Made by a program: the position numbers and the translations under genes | Notes under the pieces: generated by a model | Database searches by the model: none | What the model saw: only the letters and a program-made list of their open reading frames with translations | Told to the model about the DNA's origin: nothing | NCBI GenBank assembly: GCA_030645915.1 | Contig: JAUSNO010000001.1 | Span: 1-64,000 of the forward strand | Reading direction: 5' to 3' | Source: Undibacterium sp. | GTDB lineage: Bacteria; Pseudomonadota; Gammaproteobacteria; Burkholderiales; Burkholderiaceae_D | Length of the DNA: 64,000 bases | Part shown: positions 45,045-55,620 of the stretch, piece by piece | How the letters are laid out: each line of letters begins with the position of its first letter | How positions within the stretch are numbered: position 1 is the first letter of the stretch

Positions 45045-47780
45045 ATGTGTTTGTACGCTCTCGATGATGAAATAATTCGTCTTCAAACTGAACTTCCGAC
45101 GTTGACAGGCGCCAGCAGATTGCGTGCTTTGCTCTCCCTCGCCTGGAATTTGCGCCAGATCGACAGCCAAGCTGCGCTCGCTTGCGCTGATGAGGCGGAG
45201 TCTCTGCTCGTCAATGGCGCTTTATTGAAAAATTCCGGACGCGACGAGCATGCACGCTTAGCGCTGGTTCGCGCAGAGGTGTCGGCGCTCTTTCACGATT
45301 TCGAACGTGCTGAACAATATCTGCAAGAGGCTAAAGCGCATTTTGCGACATTGCATCATCGGATTGGTGAGGGTGATGCTTTCCTGGTTGAGGCGATTAT
45401 TGCGATCGAGCAAGGCGACATGAAGCGTTCGGTGAATGCAGTCAACGCTGCTATTCGCTGTTTTGAAGAGGGGGACGATCCAGAGCGCCATTTGTTGGCA
45501 CAGGCCTGGGCCATCTACCTGCAGTCTTTTTCGACGCCTGAAATTGCACGCGACCGTCTGATGCAGTTATTGATCAAAGCCGATGAATTCAGGCATCCGG
45601 CATTGGCTGCATTGATCGCTGCAGCGCAGGGAGAAATATTATTCGCGCACGATTCGGCTCGTTCCGTGGTGATGTTCCAACAGGCAAGCGAATTGGCAAG
45701 GCAGGCAGGTCTCATTCGGCTGGCAATCATGTCATCGTGTAATTCAGGTGTCGGATTACAAAAATTACGCGATTTTGATGCTGCTGCTGCGTGTTACGAC
45801 TGGGCCGTATCGTGTGCGCGCAAGACTGGCTGGCCTGCCATGATTGCGTTTAGCCTGATACGCCTTGGCGAACTATTACGACATTTAAATCATCTGGAAA
45901 AGAGCCAGCAGGTATTGCAGGAGGCTCTGCTCGGTTTGGCTGGCAGCAAAAATGGTATCCACACAGCGATCGCCTATGCCGAACTGGCAAACACCTTGCT
46001 GCTGCGCGACCTGCCTGCCGAAGCAGCGACTTTTTTTGCGACTGCTATTGATCTGTATCGTTCGAGCGGATCGCGCAATAACCTTGCGGAACATCTGATC
46101 AGTCATGCGCGCGCCCTGTCCGCCGCCGGAGATCGGTTCAGTGCCTTGCGCGCTATTCAAGAAGCCGAGACGCTGGTCGTGGAGTTTTCCAGCGATTCGC
46201 TCCAGGTAGAATTAAGAGAAGCGCTGGCCGAAATTCATACGCATCATGATCTGCCACCGCCCGCTGGCATGTCGGCTCCTAACGCTACCTTGCATTATTT
46301 GGAAGATGCCTTATGCGTAGGAAATGCTTTGCCGGGATGGCAGCTACCTTTTAAATTGTTACTCTCTCTTGCAGAAGCGTGGGCGCAGGCGGGAGATGGT
46401 CAAAAAGCGTTTTCTTATGCGAAACAAGCGATTGCCGCAGATCAACGTGAGCGAAGTAAACAGGCGGAAAATTGGGCAACATTGATGCAAGTAAGGCATG
46501 AGACCGAACGTGCTAAAGCAGATGCGATTCATCATCAGCAATTGGCGGCCGAATCTCAGCAAACTTCGCAAACACTCGATCTCCTCGGAAAAATTGGGCA
46601 GGAAATTACTGCCGATCTGAATTTCAGAAACGTATGTGAAATTTTACGGCGTCATCTTGGCGCCTTGCTCAACACGACCGACATGTGTATCTGGCTGCGT
46701 GATGCTGAGCAGATGGGGTTGAATTTATCTTATTGCGTAAAAAAAGATGTCGTCATTCCCAATGATGCGCTGATGCCTGTTCAAGACACACAAAATGCCG
46801 CCTTGTGCATCGAGCAGGGGCAAGAGCTGTTACTGGAAACGAACGCCGTTGATCATGACGGCCGGCAGATGGTGTTGTACGGCCCGTTGATCGTCAGAGA
46901 TCGAGCCTTGGGTGTCATGGCAATCCAGTCGAGTAGTTTCGTCGGCAATTGTGAGCGGCAGCGTCTGATATTCCGAAGCTTGTGCGCTTATGGTGCAATC
47001 GCCTTGGACAATGCGCATGCCCATAACTCGATGCAAGAGGCGCAACAACAACTGGAACTGGCATTGCTGGAAATTAAAGAGGCAAGTCTGACCGATCCGC
47101 TGACCGGACTGAGAAATCGCCGTTTCTTGATGCAAAATATTGAAGCGGATGTCGCACTTGTTGTACGTAATTATCAAAATGCAGCCAATACTGAAAAAAT
47201 CCTGAATGAGGCCGATTTTTTAATATTTCTGGTTGATCTTGATCACTTCAAGCTAGTTAACGATAAATTTGGCCATGCCGCAGGCGATGCGATTTTAGTC
47301 CAGATCAAGCGGCGCTTGCAAAAGGTGTTCCGTGATTCTGATTACCTGATCCGCTGGGGCGGTGAGGAGTTTTTGATCGTTGCGCGTGGCACCTGCAGAG
47401 ACCGCGCCGAAGAATTGGCTGAACGGGTAAGGCAGATAGTTTCCGAAGATGAATTTCAGCTCGATGGCGATTTATCGATTCGTCAGACATGTTCGGTCGG
47501 TTTTGCGTGCTTTCCGTTTGTTAAGGCACAGCCTAAAGCCGTTACCTGGCAAGATGTGGTCGATATTGCGGATATTGCTTTATATTCAGTCAAGCACGCA
47601 GGGAGAAACGGTTGGGCAGGTTTCTTTGCTGAAGAACACGCTTGGCCAGAATTATTGTTATGCACCTTGAAGGCTGATCCGAAAGGCGCGATACTTAATC
47701 GCGAATTAAGACTGGCTACAAATAAAACACAAGACCTGATCGTGGAAGGTCTCGCAGGAAAACTTGTCATCACACCATAG
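45045..47780 (+). CDS. Diguanylate cyclase with TPR-like N-terminus and GAF domain
   Basis: TPR-like helices (residues about 1-480), GAF-like segment, C-terminal SLTDPLTGLRNRRFL...RDSDYLIRWGGEEFLIVARG. Confidence 0.9.
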   Translation: MCLYALDDEIIRLQTELPTLTGASRLRALLSLAWNLRQIDSQAALACADEAESLLVNGALLKNSGRDEHARLALVRAEVSALFHDFERAEQYLQEAKAHFATLHHRIGEGDAFLVEAIIAIEQGDMKRSVNAVNAAIRCFEEGDDPERHLLAQAWAIYLQSFSTPEIARDRLMQLLIKADEFRHPALAALIAAAQGEILFAHDSARSVVMFQQASELARQAGLIRLAIMSSCNSGVGLQKLRDFDAAAACYDWAVSCARKTGWPAMIAFSLIRLGELLRHLNHLEKSQQVLQEALLGLAGSKNGIHTAIAYAELANTLLLRDLPAEAATFFATAIDLYRSSGSRNNLAEHLISHARALSAAGDRFSALRAIQEAETLVVEFSSDSLQVELREALAEIHTHHDLPPPAGMSAPNATLHYLEDALCVGNALPGWQLPFKLLLSLAEAWAQAGDGQKAFSYAKQAIAADQRERSKQAENWATLMQVRHETERAKADAIHHQQLAAESQQTSQTLDLLGKIGQEITADLNFRNVCEILRRHLGALLNTTDMCIWLRDAEQMGLNLSYCVKKDVVIPNDALMPVQDTQNAALCIEQGQELLLETNAVDHDGRQMVLYGPLIVRDRALGVMAIQSSSFVGNCERQRLIFRSLCAYGAIALDNAHAHNSMQEAQQQLELALLEIKEASLTDPLTGLRNRRFLMQNIEADVALVVRNYQNAANTEKILNEADFLIFLVDLDHFKLVNDKFGHAAGDAILVQIKRRLQKVFRDSDYLIRWGGEEFLIVARGTCRDRAEELAERVRQIVSEDEFQLDGDLSIRQTCSVGFACFPFVKAQPKAVTWQDVVDIADIALYSVKHAGRNGWAGFFAEEHAWPELLLCTLKADPKGAILNRELRLATNKTQDLIVEGLAGKLVITP

Positions 47781-47806
47781 CTCAGCTAGAGAGAAATAAA
47801 ACGCAG

Positions 47807-49177
47807 ATGGAATATGAAGTCATGGATACCCAAATTTCGCCAGAAGGACGTCTGGAAGTTCTGTCCAAAGCGGAAGTCGTCAAACTGCTTGATACCAGCC
47901 ATAGTGGCCTGCACCAGCTATTTCGCAGTTGTTCGCTTGCGGTCTTGAATTGCGGCAGCGGGCTCGATGACGGTAAAGAATTGTTGGAACGATATAAAGA
48001 TTTTGAAATCAGCATCATTCAACGAGAGCGAGGCATCAAACTAGACGTGAAAGCGGCACCAGCCAGTGCTTTTGTCGACGGTGTCATGATCAAAGGCATA
48101 CAGGAACATCTGTTTACGGTGCTGCGTGATATCTTGTTTATTCACGGAGAGATTGAAGAAAATCCAAAGTACGATTTGACTTCAACCGAGGGTGTCAGCG
48201 ACGCCGTATTTCATATTCTGCGCAATGCCAATTTATTGCGACCCCAAGTGAGTCCCAATTTGGTGGTGTGTTGGGGCGGTCACTCGATCTCGGGCACAGA
48301 ATACGATTACACCAAGCAGGTCGGGTATCACCTCGGTTTGCGTGGAATGGATATATGCACGGGATGCGGGCCAGGTGCGATGAAGGGGCCAATGAAGGGG
48401 GCCACTATCGGGCATGCCAAGCAGCGTATTCGCCATGGTCGCTATCTTGGTATTACCGAGCCAGGAATTATCGCCGCGGAAGCGCCAAACCCCATCGTCA
48501 ATGATCTCGTTATTCTGCCCGATATAGAAAAGCGTCTGGAAGCCTTTGTTCGTATTGGACATGCGATAGTCGTGTTTCCGGGCGGTGCCGGAACTGCCGA
48601 AGAAATCTTGTATGTGCTCGGTATTTTGTTGCACCCTGAAAATGCTGATATGCCATTTCCTTTGATTTTTACCGGCCCCGAAAGCGCAGTCGATTATTTT
48701 AAGCAAATTGATCAGTTTATCGGACAAACATTGGGTGCCGAGGCGCAGCAGCGGTATCAGATCATTGTGAATGATCCGGGCAAAGTGGCGCAAGTGGTAC
48801 AGGACGGCATCAAAAAAGTACGTGAATTCCGTAAGACTAAAGGAGACGCGTATTACTTTAACTGGTTATTGAAAATTGATACCGAATTCCAAAAACCATT
48901 TGATCCTACGCATGAGAATATGCGTAATCTTGAGTTGCATAAAAATCAGGAAAACCATTTGCTGGCGGCTAACCTACGGCGCGCATTTTCCGGCGTGGTG
49001 GCTGGTAATGTCAAAGATCAGGGGATCCGTGCGATTGAAAAGCATGGGCACTTTGAGATTTCCGGTGATTCCGTCATGATGGAAGCGATGGATGCATTAC
49101 TGACTTCATTTGTGGCACAAAACCGCATGAAACTTCCCGGCAAGGTATATACACCTTGCTACCGCGTCATAAAATAA
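47807..49177 (+). CDS. ppnN: Pyrimidine/purine-5'-nucleotide nucleosidase (PpnN/YgdH, LOG family)
   Basis: VVCWGGHSISGTEYDYTKQVGYHLGLRGMDICTGCGPGAMKGPMKGA; VVFPGGAGTAEEILYVLGILLHP. Confidence 0.92.
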   Translation: MEYEVMDTQISPEGRLEVLSKAEVVKLLDTSHSGLHQLFRSCSLAVLNCGSGLDDGKELLERYKDFEISIIQRERGIKLDVKAAPASAFVDGVMIKGIQEHLFTVLRDILFIHGEIEENPKYDLTSTEGVSDAVFHILRNANLLRPQVSPNLVVCWGGHSISGTEYDYTKQVGYHLGLRGMDICTGCGPGAMKGPMKGATIGHAKQRIRHGRYLGITEPGIIAAEAPNPIVNDLVILPDIEKRLEAFVRIGHAIVVFPGGAGTAEEILYVLGILLHPENADMPFPLIFTGPESAVDYFKQIDQFIGQTLGAEAQQRYQIIVNDPGKVAQVVQDGIKKVREFRKTKGDAYYFNWLLKIDTEFQKPFDPTHENMRNLELHKNQENHLLAANLRRAFSGVVAGNVKDQGIRAIEKHGHFEISGDSVMMEAMDALLTSFVAQNRMKLPGKVYTPCYRVIK

Positions 49178-49295
49178 ATATTTCACTCGGGAATTGAATG
49201 TTTCCCGTTAAAAAAGTAGCATAATGAGAAATTAGTGTAATGATAGTCTGACACTTCTTCTATGACCGAATGCTAAACCTGCGAGGATGAGAGAC

Positions 49296-50252
49296 ATGAG
49301 TACCGTACAGCACGAAGTTGATGAGCGCACCAATTTGATCAGTTCCAACAAATTTGAACTCTTGTTGTTCCGTTTAGGAGAAAATGCTTCAAGCGGGCGT
49401 TCTGAGTTATTTGGTATCAACGTTTTTAAAGTGCGTGAGATTGTTGCCATGCCGGTTATCACTGTGGTTGCTGGTGCTCTCCCGCATAACTTAGGTGTGG
49501 TTAACTTGCGTGGGCAAATTATTCCCGTGATAGATTTGTGTTCTGTGGTGGGCTGCACGCCAAAAACAGGGCTGAACATCATGCTGGTGACAGAATTTGC
49601 ACGTTCAACCCAGGGTTTTGCTGTTGAATCGGTAGAGGAAATCGTTCGCCTCGATTGGAGTCAAGTCTTGTCTGCTGAATCGAGCGCTGCCGGCGGCATG
49701 GTCACCAGCATTGCGCGTCTTGATGGTGATAAGGACGACACTCGCCTCGCCCAAGTTCTGGATGTTGAGCAAATATTGCGTGCGATTGCCCCTAAAGATA
49801 CCAAGGATGTCGATTCAGAAACGATAGGCGCCAAACTGGTCATCAAGCCTGGCTCTGTCATCCTTGCTGCAGATGATTCTGCGGTGGCTCGTGGTTTGAT
49901 CGGGCAAGCCTTAGATGCGATAGGTGCGCCCTACATCATGACCAAGACCGGCAAGGAAGCATGGGAGAAGTTACAAGCCATTGCGGCGGTAGCGGTCGCA
50001 GAAGGCAAGCCTTTGCGCGATAAAGTGGCGATGGTGCTGACCGATCTTGAAATGCCGGAAATGGACGGATTTACCCTGACCAGAAACATCAAGCAAGATG
50101 AACGATTTAAAGGGTTGCCAGTGGTGATTCACTCGTCATTATCAGGAACGACCAATGAAGATCACGTGAAGAGCGTAGGCGCAGATGCCTATGTCGCTAA
50201 ATTTGTTGCTGACGAGTTGGCAGCGACCATCCGCGAGGTCGTTGCTCGTTAA
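49296..50252 (+). CDS. CheV-type chemotaxis protein (CheW + REC)
   Basis: ELLLFRLGENASSGRSELFGINVFKVREIV; VVNLRGQIIPVIDL; REC VILAADDSAVARGLIGQAL...MVLTDLEMPEMDG. Confidence 0.92.
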   Translation: MSTVQHEVDERTNLISSNKFELLLFRLGENASSGRSELFGINVFKVREIVAMPVITVVAGALPHNLGVVNLRGQIIPVIDLCSVVGCTPKTGLNIMLVTEFARSTQGFAVESVEEIVRLDWSQVLSAESSAAGGMVTSIARLDGDKDDTRLAQVLDVEQILRAIAPKDTKDVDSETIGAKLVIKPGSVILAADDSAVARGLIGQALDAIGAPYIMTKTGKEAWEKLQAIAAVAVAEGKPLRDKVAMVLTDLEMPEMDGFTLTRNIKQDERFKGLPVVIHSSLSGTTNEDHVKSVGADAYVAKFVADELAATIREVVAR

Positions 50253-50285
50253 GATATCTGAACTGGCAAATTGAACAGGCAAACA

Positions 50286-50314
50286 AAAAAGGGCACATCT
50301 AGTGCCCTTTTTTT
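50286..50314 (+). terminator. Terminator after the CheV-like gene
   Basis: AAAAAAGGGCACatctaGTGCCCTTTTTTT. Confidence 0.85.
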
Positions 50315-50326
50315 ACCGGATTAATT

Positions 50327-50788
50327 TTATCTATCTGCCGGCGCTTGTGCCGGAACTCTTTGCCAGCCGGAAGGACAGGTTTTGATTGACGGATAGAAAC
50401 CATCAGGGTTGTGGCAATAATACCAATCACTACCGTTTGCGCTCACCGCTGGTTGTACCGAAGTCATCGTTTCTGCTTGTCTGACGTATACCGTAGCTGG
50501 TGCAGGCGATACTACGGTCTCCACCAGCACTTCTGGATAATAAGTAGTTTGATATGGATAGTAATACCCAGGATAATAGTTGCGGCTATAGTTAATGCGA
50601 GATGGATAAGTGAGAACGCCTAAGCCCAATCCTATGCCTAACCCAATGCCAGTGCCGAAACCAAACCCAATGCGCGGTCCATGATGACGTCCGTTTGCCC
50701 AGGCCGAACTCGTACTGACACTAGCAAGCATGAGTATGGTAATGAGTAACTGTTTTACAGTATTGCTTGGTGTAGTCGACATGATCAA
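50327..50788 (-). CDS. Secreted glycine/tyrosine-rich hypothetical protein
   Basis: Signal peptide; GIGFGFGTGIGLGIGLGLGVL-like stretch then YSRNYYPGYYYPYQTTYYP; conserved-looking WYYCHNPDGFYPSIKTCPSGWQRVPA C-terminus. Confidence 0.82.
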   Translation of the reverse strand: MIMSTTPSNTVKQLLITILMLASVSTSSAWANGRHHGPRIGFGFGTGIGLGIGLGLGVLTYPSRINYSRNYYPGYYYPYQTTYYPEVLVETVVSPAPATVYVRQAETMTSVQPAVSANGSDWYYCHNPDGFYPSIKTCPSGWQRVPAQAPADR

Positions 50789-50940
50789 CCCTTTTTAGGA
50801 AAACTATTTTGATTGCTTCTACTTGTATTTTAGGTCGAAAATCCTGAATTTGCTGTCTGATTTACAGGCTGTTACTAAACTTCCCGCATCCGTATTTTGC
50901 ACGTGTTGCCAATTAAATATTTAAAGAAAGTAGGTAAAAA

Positions 50941-51186
50941 ATGACTACCCCAGAAAAACAGATGACGTATGAAGAGTATCTGGATGAAGTAACCACCTTA
51001 ATCACGGAAATGTATGACCTTAGTGACGAAGCCGCCATTAAATATGTGATGCGTGCCCAAGCTGCTAACTTCTTCACTTTGCATGACGAACATGTAGAAA
51101 TGCGTAATCCATCGCGAGCCATCCATGATGCCAAGCTGGTCTTTGAACAGCGCAATAAGTCGCGTCCGGAAATATATCGCAAGTAA
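50941..51186 (+). CDS. Small hypothetical protein (81 aa)
   Basis: MTTPEKQMTYEEYLDEVTTLITEMYDLSDEAAIKYVMRAQAANFF; GAAAG-type RBS region upstream. Confidence 0.6.
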   Translation: MTTPEKQMTYEEYLDEVTTLITEMYDLSDEAAIKYVMRAQAANFFTLHDEHVEMRNPSRAIHDAKLVFEQRNKSRPEIYRK

Positions 51187-51295
51187 TCGGGCACTAAATC
51201 AGATGCGCGCTGGTCAATGCTTCTCTGGTAGCGCTACTCTATCTTCACAATTTGCACTTGGTACAGCGCCGACCACTTTTATTTTGAAAGAGCTT

Positions 51296-53296
51296 ATGCA
51301 AGGTTTTTGGAGAAAATTCTCACTTTCTGCGTGTTTTTTGTTGGTGCTGGCAGGTGGGGCGAGCGCGGCGACAACAGATTTCGCGCAAGCGGCCGTGTTG
51401 GCAAAGAGAGCAGACGCGGCCGACGCTGCCAAACCCACATTGCGGTCGGCGTATACCAAATTCGAATATCGCATTCCCATGCGCGATGGCGTCAAATTGT
51501 TTACTGTCGTCTATGTGCCAAAAGATGGCAGCAAGACCTATCCATTCCTGATGAATCGCAGCCCTTATGGTTCCGGGGTGCATGCGCAGGGACAAACTCA
51601 TTATGGTGTAGATTATTTCCCGGCTTCACTCGGCCCTTCCAGAGAGTTTGAAGAAAGCGGCTATATCTTTGTCAATCAGGATGTGCGCGGACGCTATATG
51701 TCAGAAGGCAAGTGGCAGGAAATGACGCCCCACCTTAAAGCATCACGCGCCGCTGGTGAAGGTGTAGAGAGCAAGGACATGCATGATACGGTCGAATGGT
51801 TACTCAAGAATGTCGCCGGCAATAATGGCAAGGTCGGCATCTGGGGCATCTCTTATCCCGGCTTTTATACCTCTGCCAGCGTGATCGATTCACACCCGGC
51901 GATCAAGGCCGCTTCGCCGCAGGCGCCGGTGACAGACTTGTACATGGGCGATGATTCATATCACGGTGGCGCATTTATGCTGGCGGCCAATTTTGGTTTC
52001 TACGCCAACTTCACCAACGAAGCCAATCCGACCAATCTGCCCAAGAAATGGGAAGAGTTTGACTATGGCACCAAGGATGGCTATCAGTTCTTTTTGTCGC
52101 ACATGAGCCTGAAAAACATCACCGCCAAACTGACCGACAAGCAGCGTGAATATCTGATGCCCACCATAGAACACACCAGCTATGATGATTTTTGGAAGGC
52201 CATGAACATTGCGCCGCATCTTAAAAATATTCGTGCTGCGGTACTCACAGTCGGCGGTTGGTACGATGCTGAAGATCCTCAAGGCCCATTCACGACCTAT
52301 CAGAGCATTAAGAAAAATAATGCAGGGAATGCCGCACCGTTTAATGGATTGGTCATGGGCCCGTGGGCGCATGGCGGCTGGGCGCATTCAGATGGAGCGA
52401 AGCTGGGCCATGTCAATTTTGATGCCAAGACTGGCGAGTATTTTAGAAAAAATATTATCTTCCCGTTCTTTGAACGACATTTGAAATCTGCTGTGACGAA
52501 GCCAATACCCGAAGCGCAGGTGTTTGAAACCGGCACCAATGTCTGGCGCAATTACAGCGCCTGGCCACCGCGCGAATCACAGGCGCGCACGCTGTATTTG
52601 GGGCAGGGTGGCAGCCTCGACTGGGTAGCCCCAACCGCATCATCAACTGATGCATCTGCCGCTTTTGACGAGTACATCAGCGATCCCAAAAAACCTGTGC
52701 CCTTTATTAATTACACAGCGACGGGCGCGCCGAGAGAATACATGGTGTCGGACCAGCGTTTTGCCTCAACACGTCCCGATGTGCTGGTATATCAGACGGC
52801 AATTTTGGAAGAGGATGTCACCTTTGTTGGTGCGATATCGCCTAAGTTATTCGTCTCTACGTCTGGCACTGACGCTGATTGGGTAGTTAAACTGATCGAC
52901 GTCTATCCGGATGAGTATCCCAACTTGACTCCTGATAGCGACAAGGGGAATGATGTGCCGCCCCCGACAGTAAATATGGCCGGTTATCAGCAGCTGGTGC
53001 GTGGCGAACCCCTGCGTGGCAAGTTCAGAAATGGTTTTGAAACAGCGCAAGCGTTCGTGCCAGGCAAAGTGGAGAGTGTCAGCTACAGCATGCCCGACAT
53101 CAATCACACCTTCAGACGCGGTCATCGCATCATGGTGCAGATACAAAGTAGCTGGTTTCCGCTGATTGACCTGAATCCGCAGAGATTCATGGATATTCCA
53201 AAGGCAAATCCTGAGGATTTTCAAAAAGCGACACAACGCATCTACCGCGCGCCAGGGCAATATTCTGGGATCGCAGTGCAGGTGTTGGCGCAGTAA
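51296..53296 (+). CDS. Secreted CocE/NonD family (S15, X-Pro dipeptidyl-peptidase-like) hydrolase
   Basis: Signal peptide after MQGFWRKFSLSACFLLVLAGGASA; MRDGVKLFTVVYVPKD; nucleophile elbow GIWGISYPGFYT. Confidence 0.9.
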   Translation: MQGFWRKFSLSACFLLVLAGGASAATTDFAQAAVLAKRADAADAAKPTLRSAYTKFEYRIPMRDGVKLFTVVYVPKDGSKTYPFLMNRSPYGSGVHAQGQTHYGVDYFPASLGPSREFEESGYIFVNQDVRGRYMSEGKWQEMTPHLKASRAAGEGVESKDMHDTVEWLLKNVAGNNGKVGIWGISYPGFYTSASVIDSHPAIKAASPQAPVTDLYMGDDSYHGGAFMLAANFGFYANFTNEANPTNLPKKWEEFDYGTKDGYQFFLSHMSLKNITAKLTDKQREYLMPTIEHTSYDDFWKAMNIAPHLKNIRAAVLTVGGWYDAEDPQGPFTTYQSIKKNNAGNAAPFNGLVMGPWAHGGWAHSDGAKLGHVNFDAKTGEYFRKNIIFPFFERHLKSAVTKPIPEAQVFETGTNVWRNYSAWPPRESQARTLYLGQGGSLDWVAPTASSTDASAAFDEYISDPKKPVPFINYTATGAPREYMVSDQRFASTRPDVLVYQTAILEEDVTFVGAISPKLFVSTSGTDADWVVKLIDVYPDEYPNLTPDSDKGNDVPPPTVNMAGYQQLVRGEPLRGKFRNGFETAQAFVPGKVESVSYSMPDINHTFRRGHRIMVQIQSSWFPLIDLNPQRFMDIPKANPEDFQKATQRIYRAPGQYSGIAVQVLAQ

Positions 53297-53377
53297 AACG
53301 ATTTGATCATCCGCTAAAAAGGTAGTGTGTTACCCGCATTCTGCCGAATAATTTCTATCTATTTTGAGACAAAATCA

Positions 53378-55435
53378 ATGAATAAAAAGACCGCTCTTCG
53401 TCGTAGTGTCGCCGCTACCATGCTGTGTTTTTCGGTGTGCGCATCTGCCGCGAGTGCGACTTCTGCCACCAGCAATAATCTGGTGGTGGAGTCGCAAGCG
53501 ATGGATAAAAGTGCAGATGCCTGCAGTGATTTCTTTCAGTACGCCAATGGCAAATGGTTGGCGACTAATCCGATACCTGCTGACAGAGCGCGTTACAGTG
53601 CTTATGATGAAGTGACAGAGCGCAATCTGCTCGCGCTGAAAAGCATTGCAGAAGCGGCTGCTGCATCTGGTGCCAACGACAATAGTCCCGCAGTGCGCCT
53701 GGTTGGCTCTTATTACCAGAGCGGCATGAATGAAAGCCAAATTGAAGCCGATGGGGCGAAACCCCTGGCGGCTGGGCTGGCCCAGATAGAGGCGATACAG
53801 ACGCGTGAGCAGTTATTGTCCGTCATTGCTCAGCATCACCAGACTGGCACGGCTTCGTTATTTAATTTTTACGTCGATCAGGATGCAAAAAATACCAGTC
53901 GCTACATCCCGCAACTGGCACAAGGCGGCTTGGGTTTGCCGGACCGTGATTACTATTTAAAAACAGATGCCAAGACGCGCGATATCCGCCAACAATACCA
54001 GGCATACATTGCACAATTATTTACACTGTTAGGTGATAGCTCGGAAGTCGCCAGGCACAACGCCCGCGTTGTCATGGCGCTGGAAACCCGATTGGCCAAA
54101 GCGTCCCTGACCAAGGTAGCGCTACGTGATCCGCAGGCGTCTTACCATCTGATGAACTTGCAGGGCATGCAAAAGCTCGACTCACACACGGTCTGGGCAA
54201 ATTATTTCAACGACATAGGCTTGGCCACGCCGGGACAATTTAACGTGGCGCATCCAAAATTCATCGCAGAAGCGGGTCGCATGTTGCATAGCGTGCCGCT
54301 GGCGCAATGGAAAGCTTATCTGCGCCTGCATCTGGCCAACAGCAATGCAGATGATCTGTCATCCAATTTTGTGAACGCCAAATTTGATTTCTACGGTCGC
54401 ACGCTGGCAGGTACCAAAGAACTGCAGCCGCGCTGGAAGCGTGTGCTGACCGCCATCGATACCGGAATCGGTGAAGCCATGGGCGAATTGTATGTCGCCA
54501 AATTCTTTGGTCCTGAAGCAAAAGCCGGCGTGCTGGAAATGGTCGACAACATCAAGCTTGCCATGCGCGACAGCATCAGCAAACTGGAGTGGATGTCAGA
54601 AACGACCAAGCAGCAAGCCTACAAAAAACTCGATACCCTGATCGTCAAGATCGGCTATCCGGATACCTGGCGCAACTACAGCAGTCTGAAGATTGATATC
54701 GGCTCCTACGCCATCAACAATATGCACGTGGCCGAGTTTGATTTCAAACGCAACCTGGCTAAATTGGGCAAGCCTATCGACCGTAACGAATGGGGCATGA
54801 CGCCACCAACGGTGAATGCCTACTACAACCCGACCATGAATGAAATGGTGTTCCCGGCGGGTATCTTGCAACCGCCGCTGTACCACGTCGATGCCGACCC
54901 TGCCGCCAACTACGGCAACACCGGCGCCACGATCGGTCATGAACTCACGCATGCCTTTGATGATGAAGGTCGCCAGTTCGATGCAGATGGCAATCTCAAA
55001 AGCTGGTGGACCAAGCAAGACGAGAAGAACTTCCTGAGCCGCGTCACCGCGATAGAAAAACAGTTCGACGAATTTAATCCTATCGACCAACTGCACATCA
55101 ACGGCAAGCTCACCGCCGGTGAAAATATCGCCGATCTGGGCGGCATGAAAGTGGCCCTGCAAGCCTTGCGTAATTCGCTCAAGAATAAACCGCAGGCAGC
55201 GGAGATCGACGGCCTCACGGCAGAGCAACGCTTCTTTATCGCCAACGCCCAAAGCTTCCGCGGCCTGATGCGCGACGAGCGCCTGCGCCTGCAGCTGGCC
55301 ACCGATCCGCACGCGCCAGAAAAATACCGCGTCATCGCACCACTGGCGAATATGCCGGAGTTTTCAAAAGCCTTTAATTGTTCGGCTGAGAAATCACCAT
55401 TGCGGGTGGACGCCAAGCGCGTGAATATTTGGTAG
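53378..55435 (+). CDS. M13 family metallopeptidase (neprilysin/PepO-like), secreted
   Basis: Signal peptide; NYGNTGATIGHELTHAFDDEGRQFD (HExxH); GENIADLGGM. Confidence 0.95.
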   Translation: MNKKTALRRSVAATMLCFSVCASAASATSATSNNLVVESQAMDKSADACSDFFQYANGKWLATNPIPADRARYSAYDEVTERNLLALKSIAEAAAASGANDNSPAVRLVGSYYQSGMNESQIEADGAKPLAAGLAQIEAIQTREQLLSVIAQHHQTGTASLFNFYVDQDAKNTSRYIPQLAQGGLGLPDRDYYLKTDAKTRDIRQQYQAYIAQLFTLLGDSSEVARHNARVVMALETRLAKASLTKVALRDPQASYHLMNLQGMQKLDSHTVWANYFNDIGLATPGQFNVAHPKFIAEAGRMLHSVPLAQWKAYLRLHLANSNADDLSSNFVNAKFDFYGRTLAGTKELQPRWKRVLTAIDTGIGEAMGELYVAKFFGPEAKAGVLEMVDNIKLAMRDSISKLEWMSETTKQQAYKKLDTLIVKIGYPDTWRNYSSLKIDIGSYAINNMHVAEFDFKRNLAKLGKPIDRNEWGMTPPTVNAYYNPTMNEMVFPAGILQPPLYHVDADPAANYGNTGATIGHELTHAFDDEGRQFDADGNLKSWWTKQDEKNFLSRVTAIEKQFDEFNPIDQLHINGKLTAGENIADLGGMKVALQALRNSLKNKPQAAEIDGLTAEQRFFIANAQSFRGLMRDERLRLQLATDPHAPEKYRVIAPLANMPEFSKAFNCSAEKSPLRVDAKRVNIW

Positions 55436-55490
55436 CTTGATTGCTGGCGCTGTTGAGATTAACAGCGCCAGTATTGAAAATGAGGCAGTG

Positions 55491-55567
55491 CCAGCACGCA
55501 TATCCCATGCGGCTTGCAGGCACGGCAGGCTGGAAAGCCGCGTAAACAGTGCGCGTCAGGCTTGCCT
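55491..55567. repeat. Palindromic repeat C (REP-like family, degenerate)
   Basis: CACGCATATCCCATGCGGCTTGCAGGC ... AAGCCGCGTAAACAGTGCGCGTCAGGCTTGC; imperfect arms; shares GTCAGGCTTGC flank with repeat B. Confidence 0.7.
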
Positions 55568-55620
55568 GTTTTGATATTTTTCACTCTGCGCAAGGACAAC
55601 GCCCGACTGCGGGTAAGCCC

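Noticed and set aside
54596-55312. 238-aa minus-strand ORF
   Set aside because: Antisense to the conserved M13 peptidase gene in GC-rich sequence; no start signal or family match.
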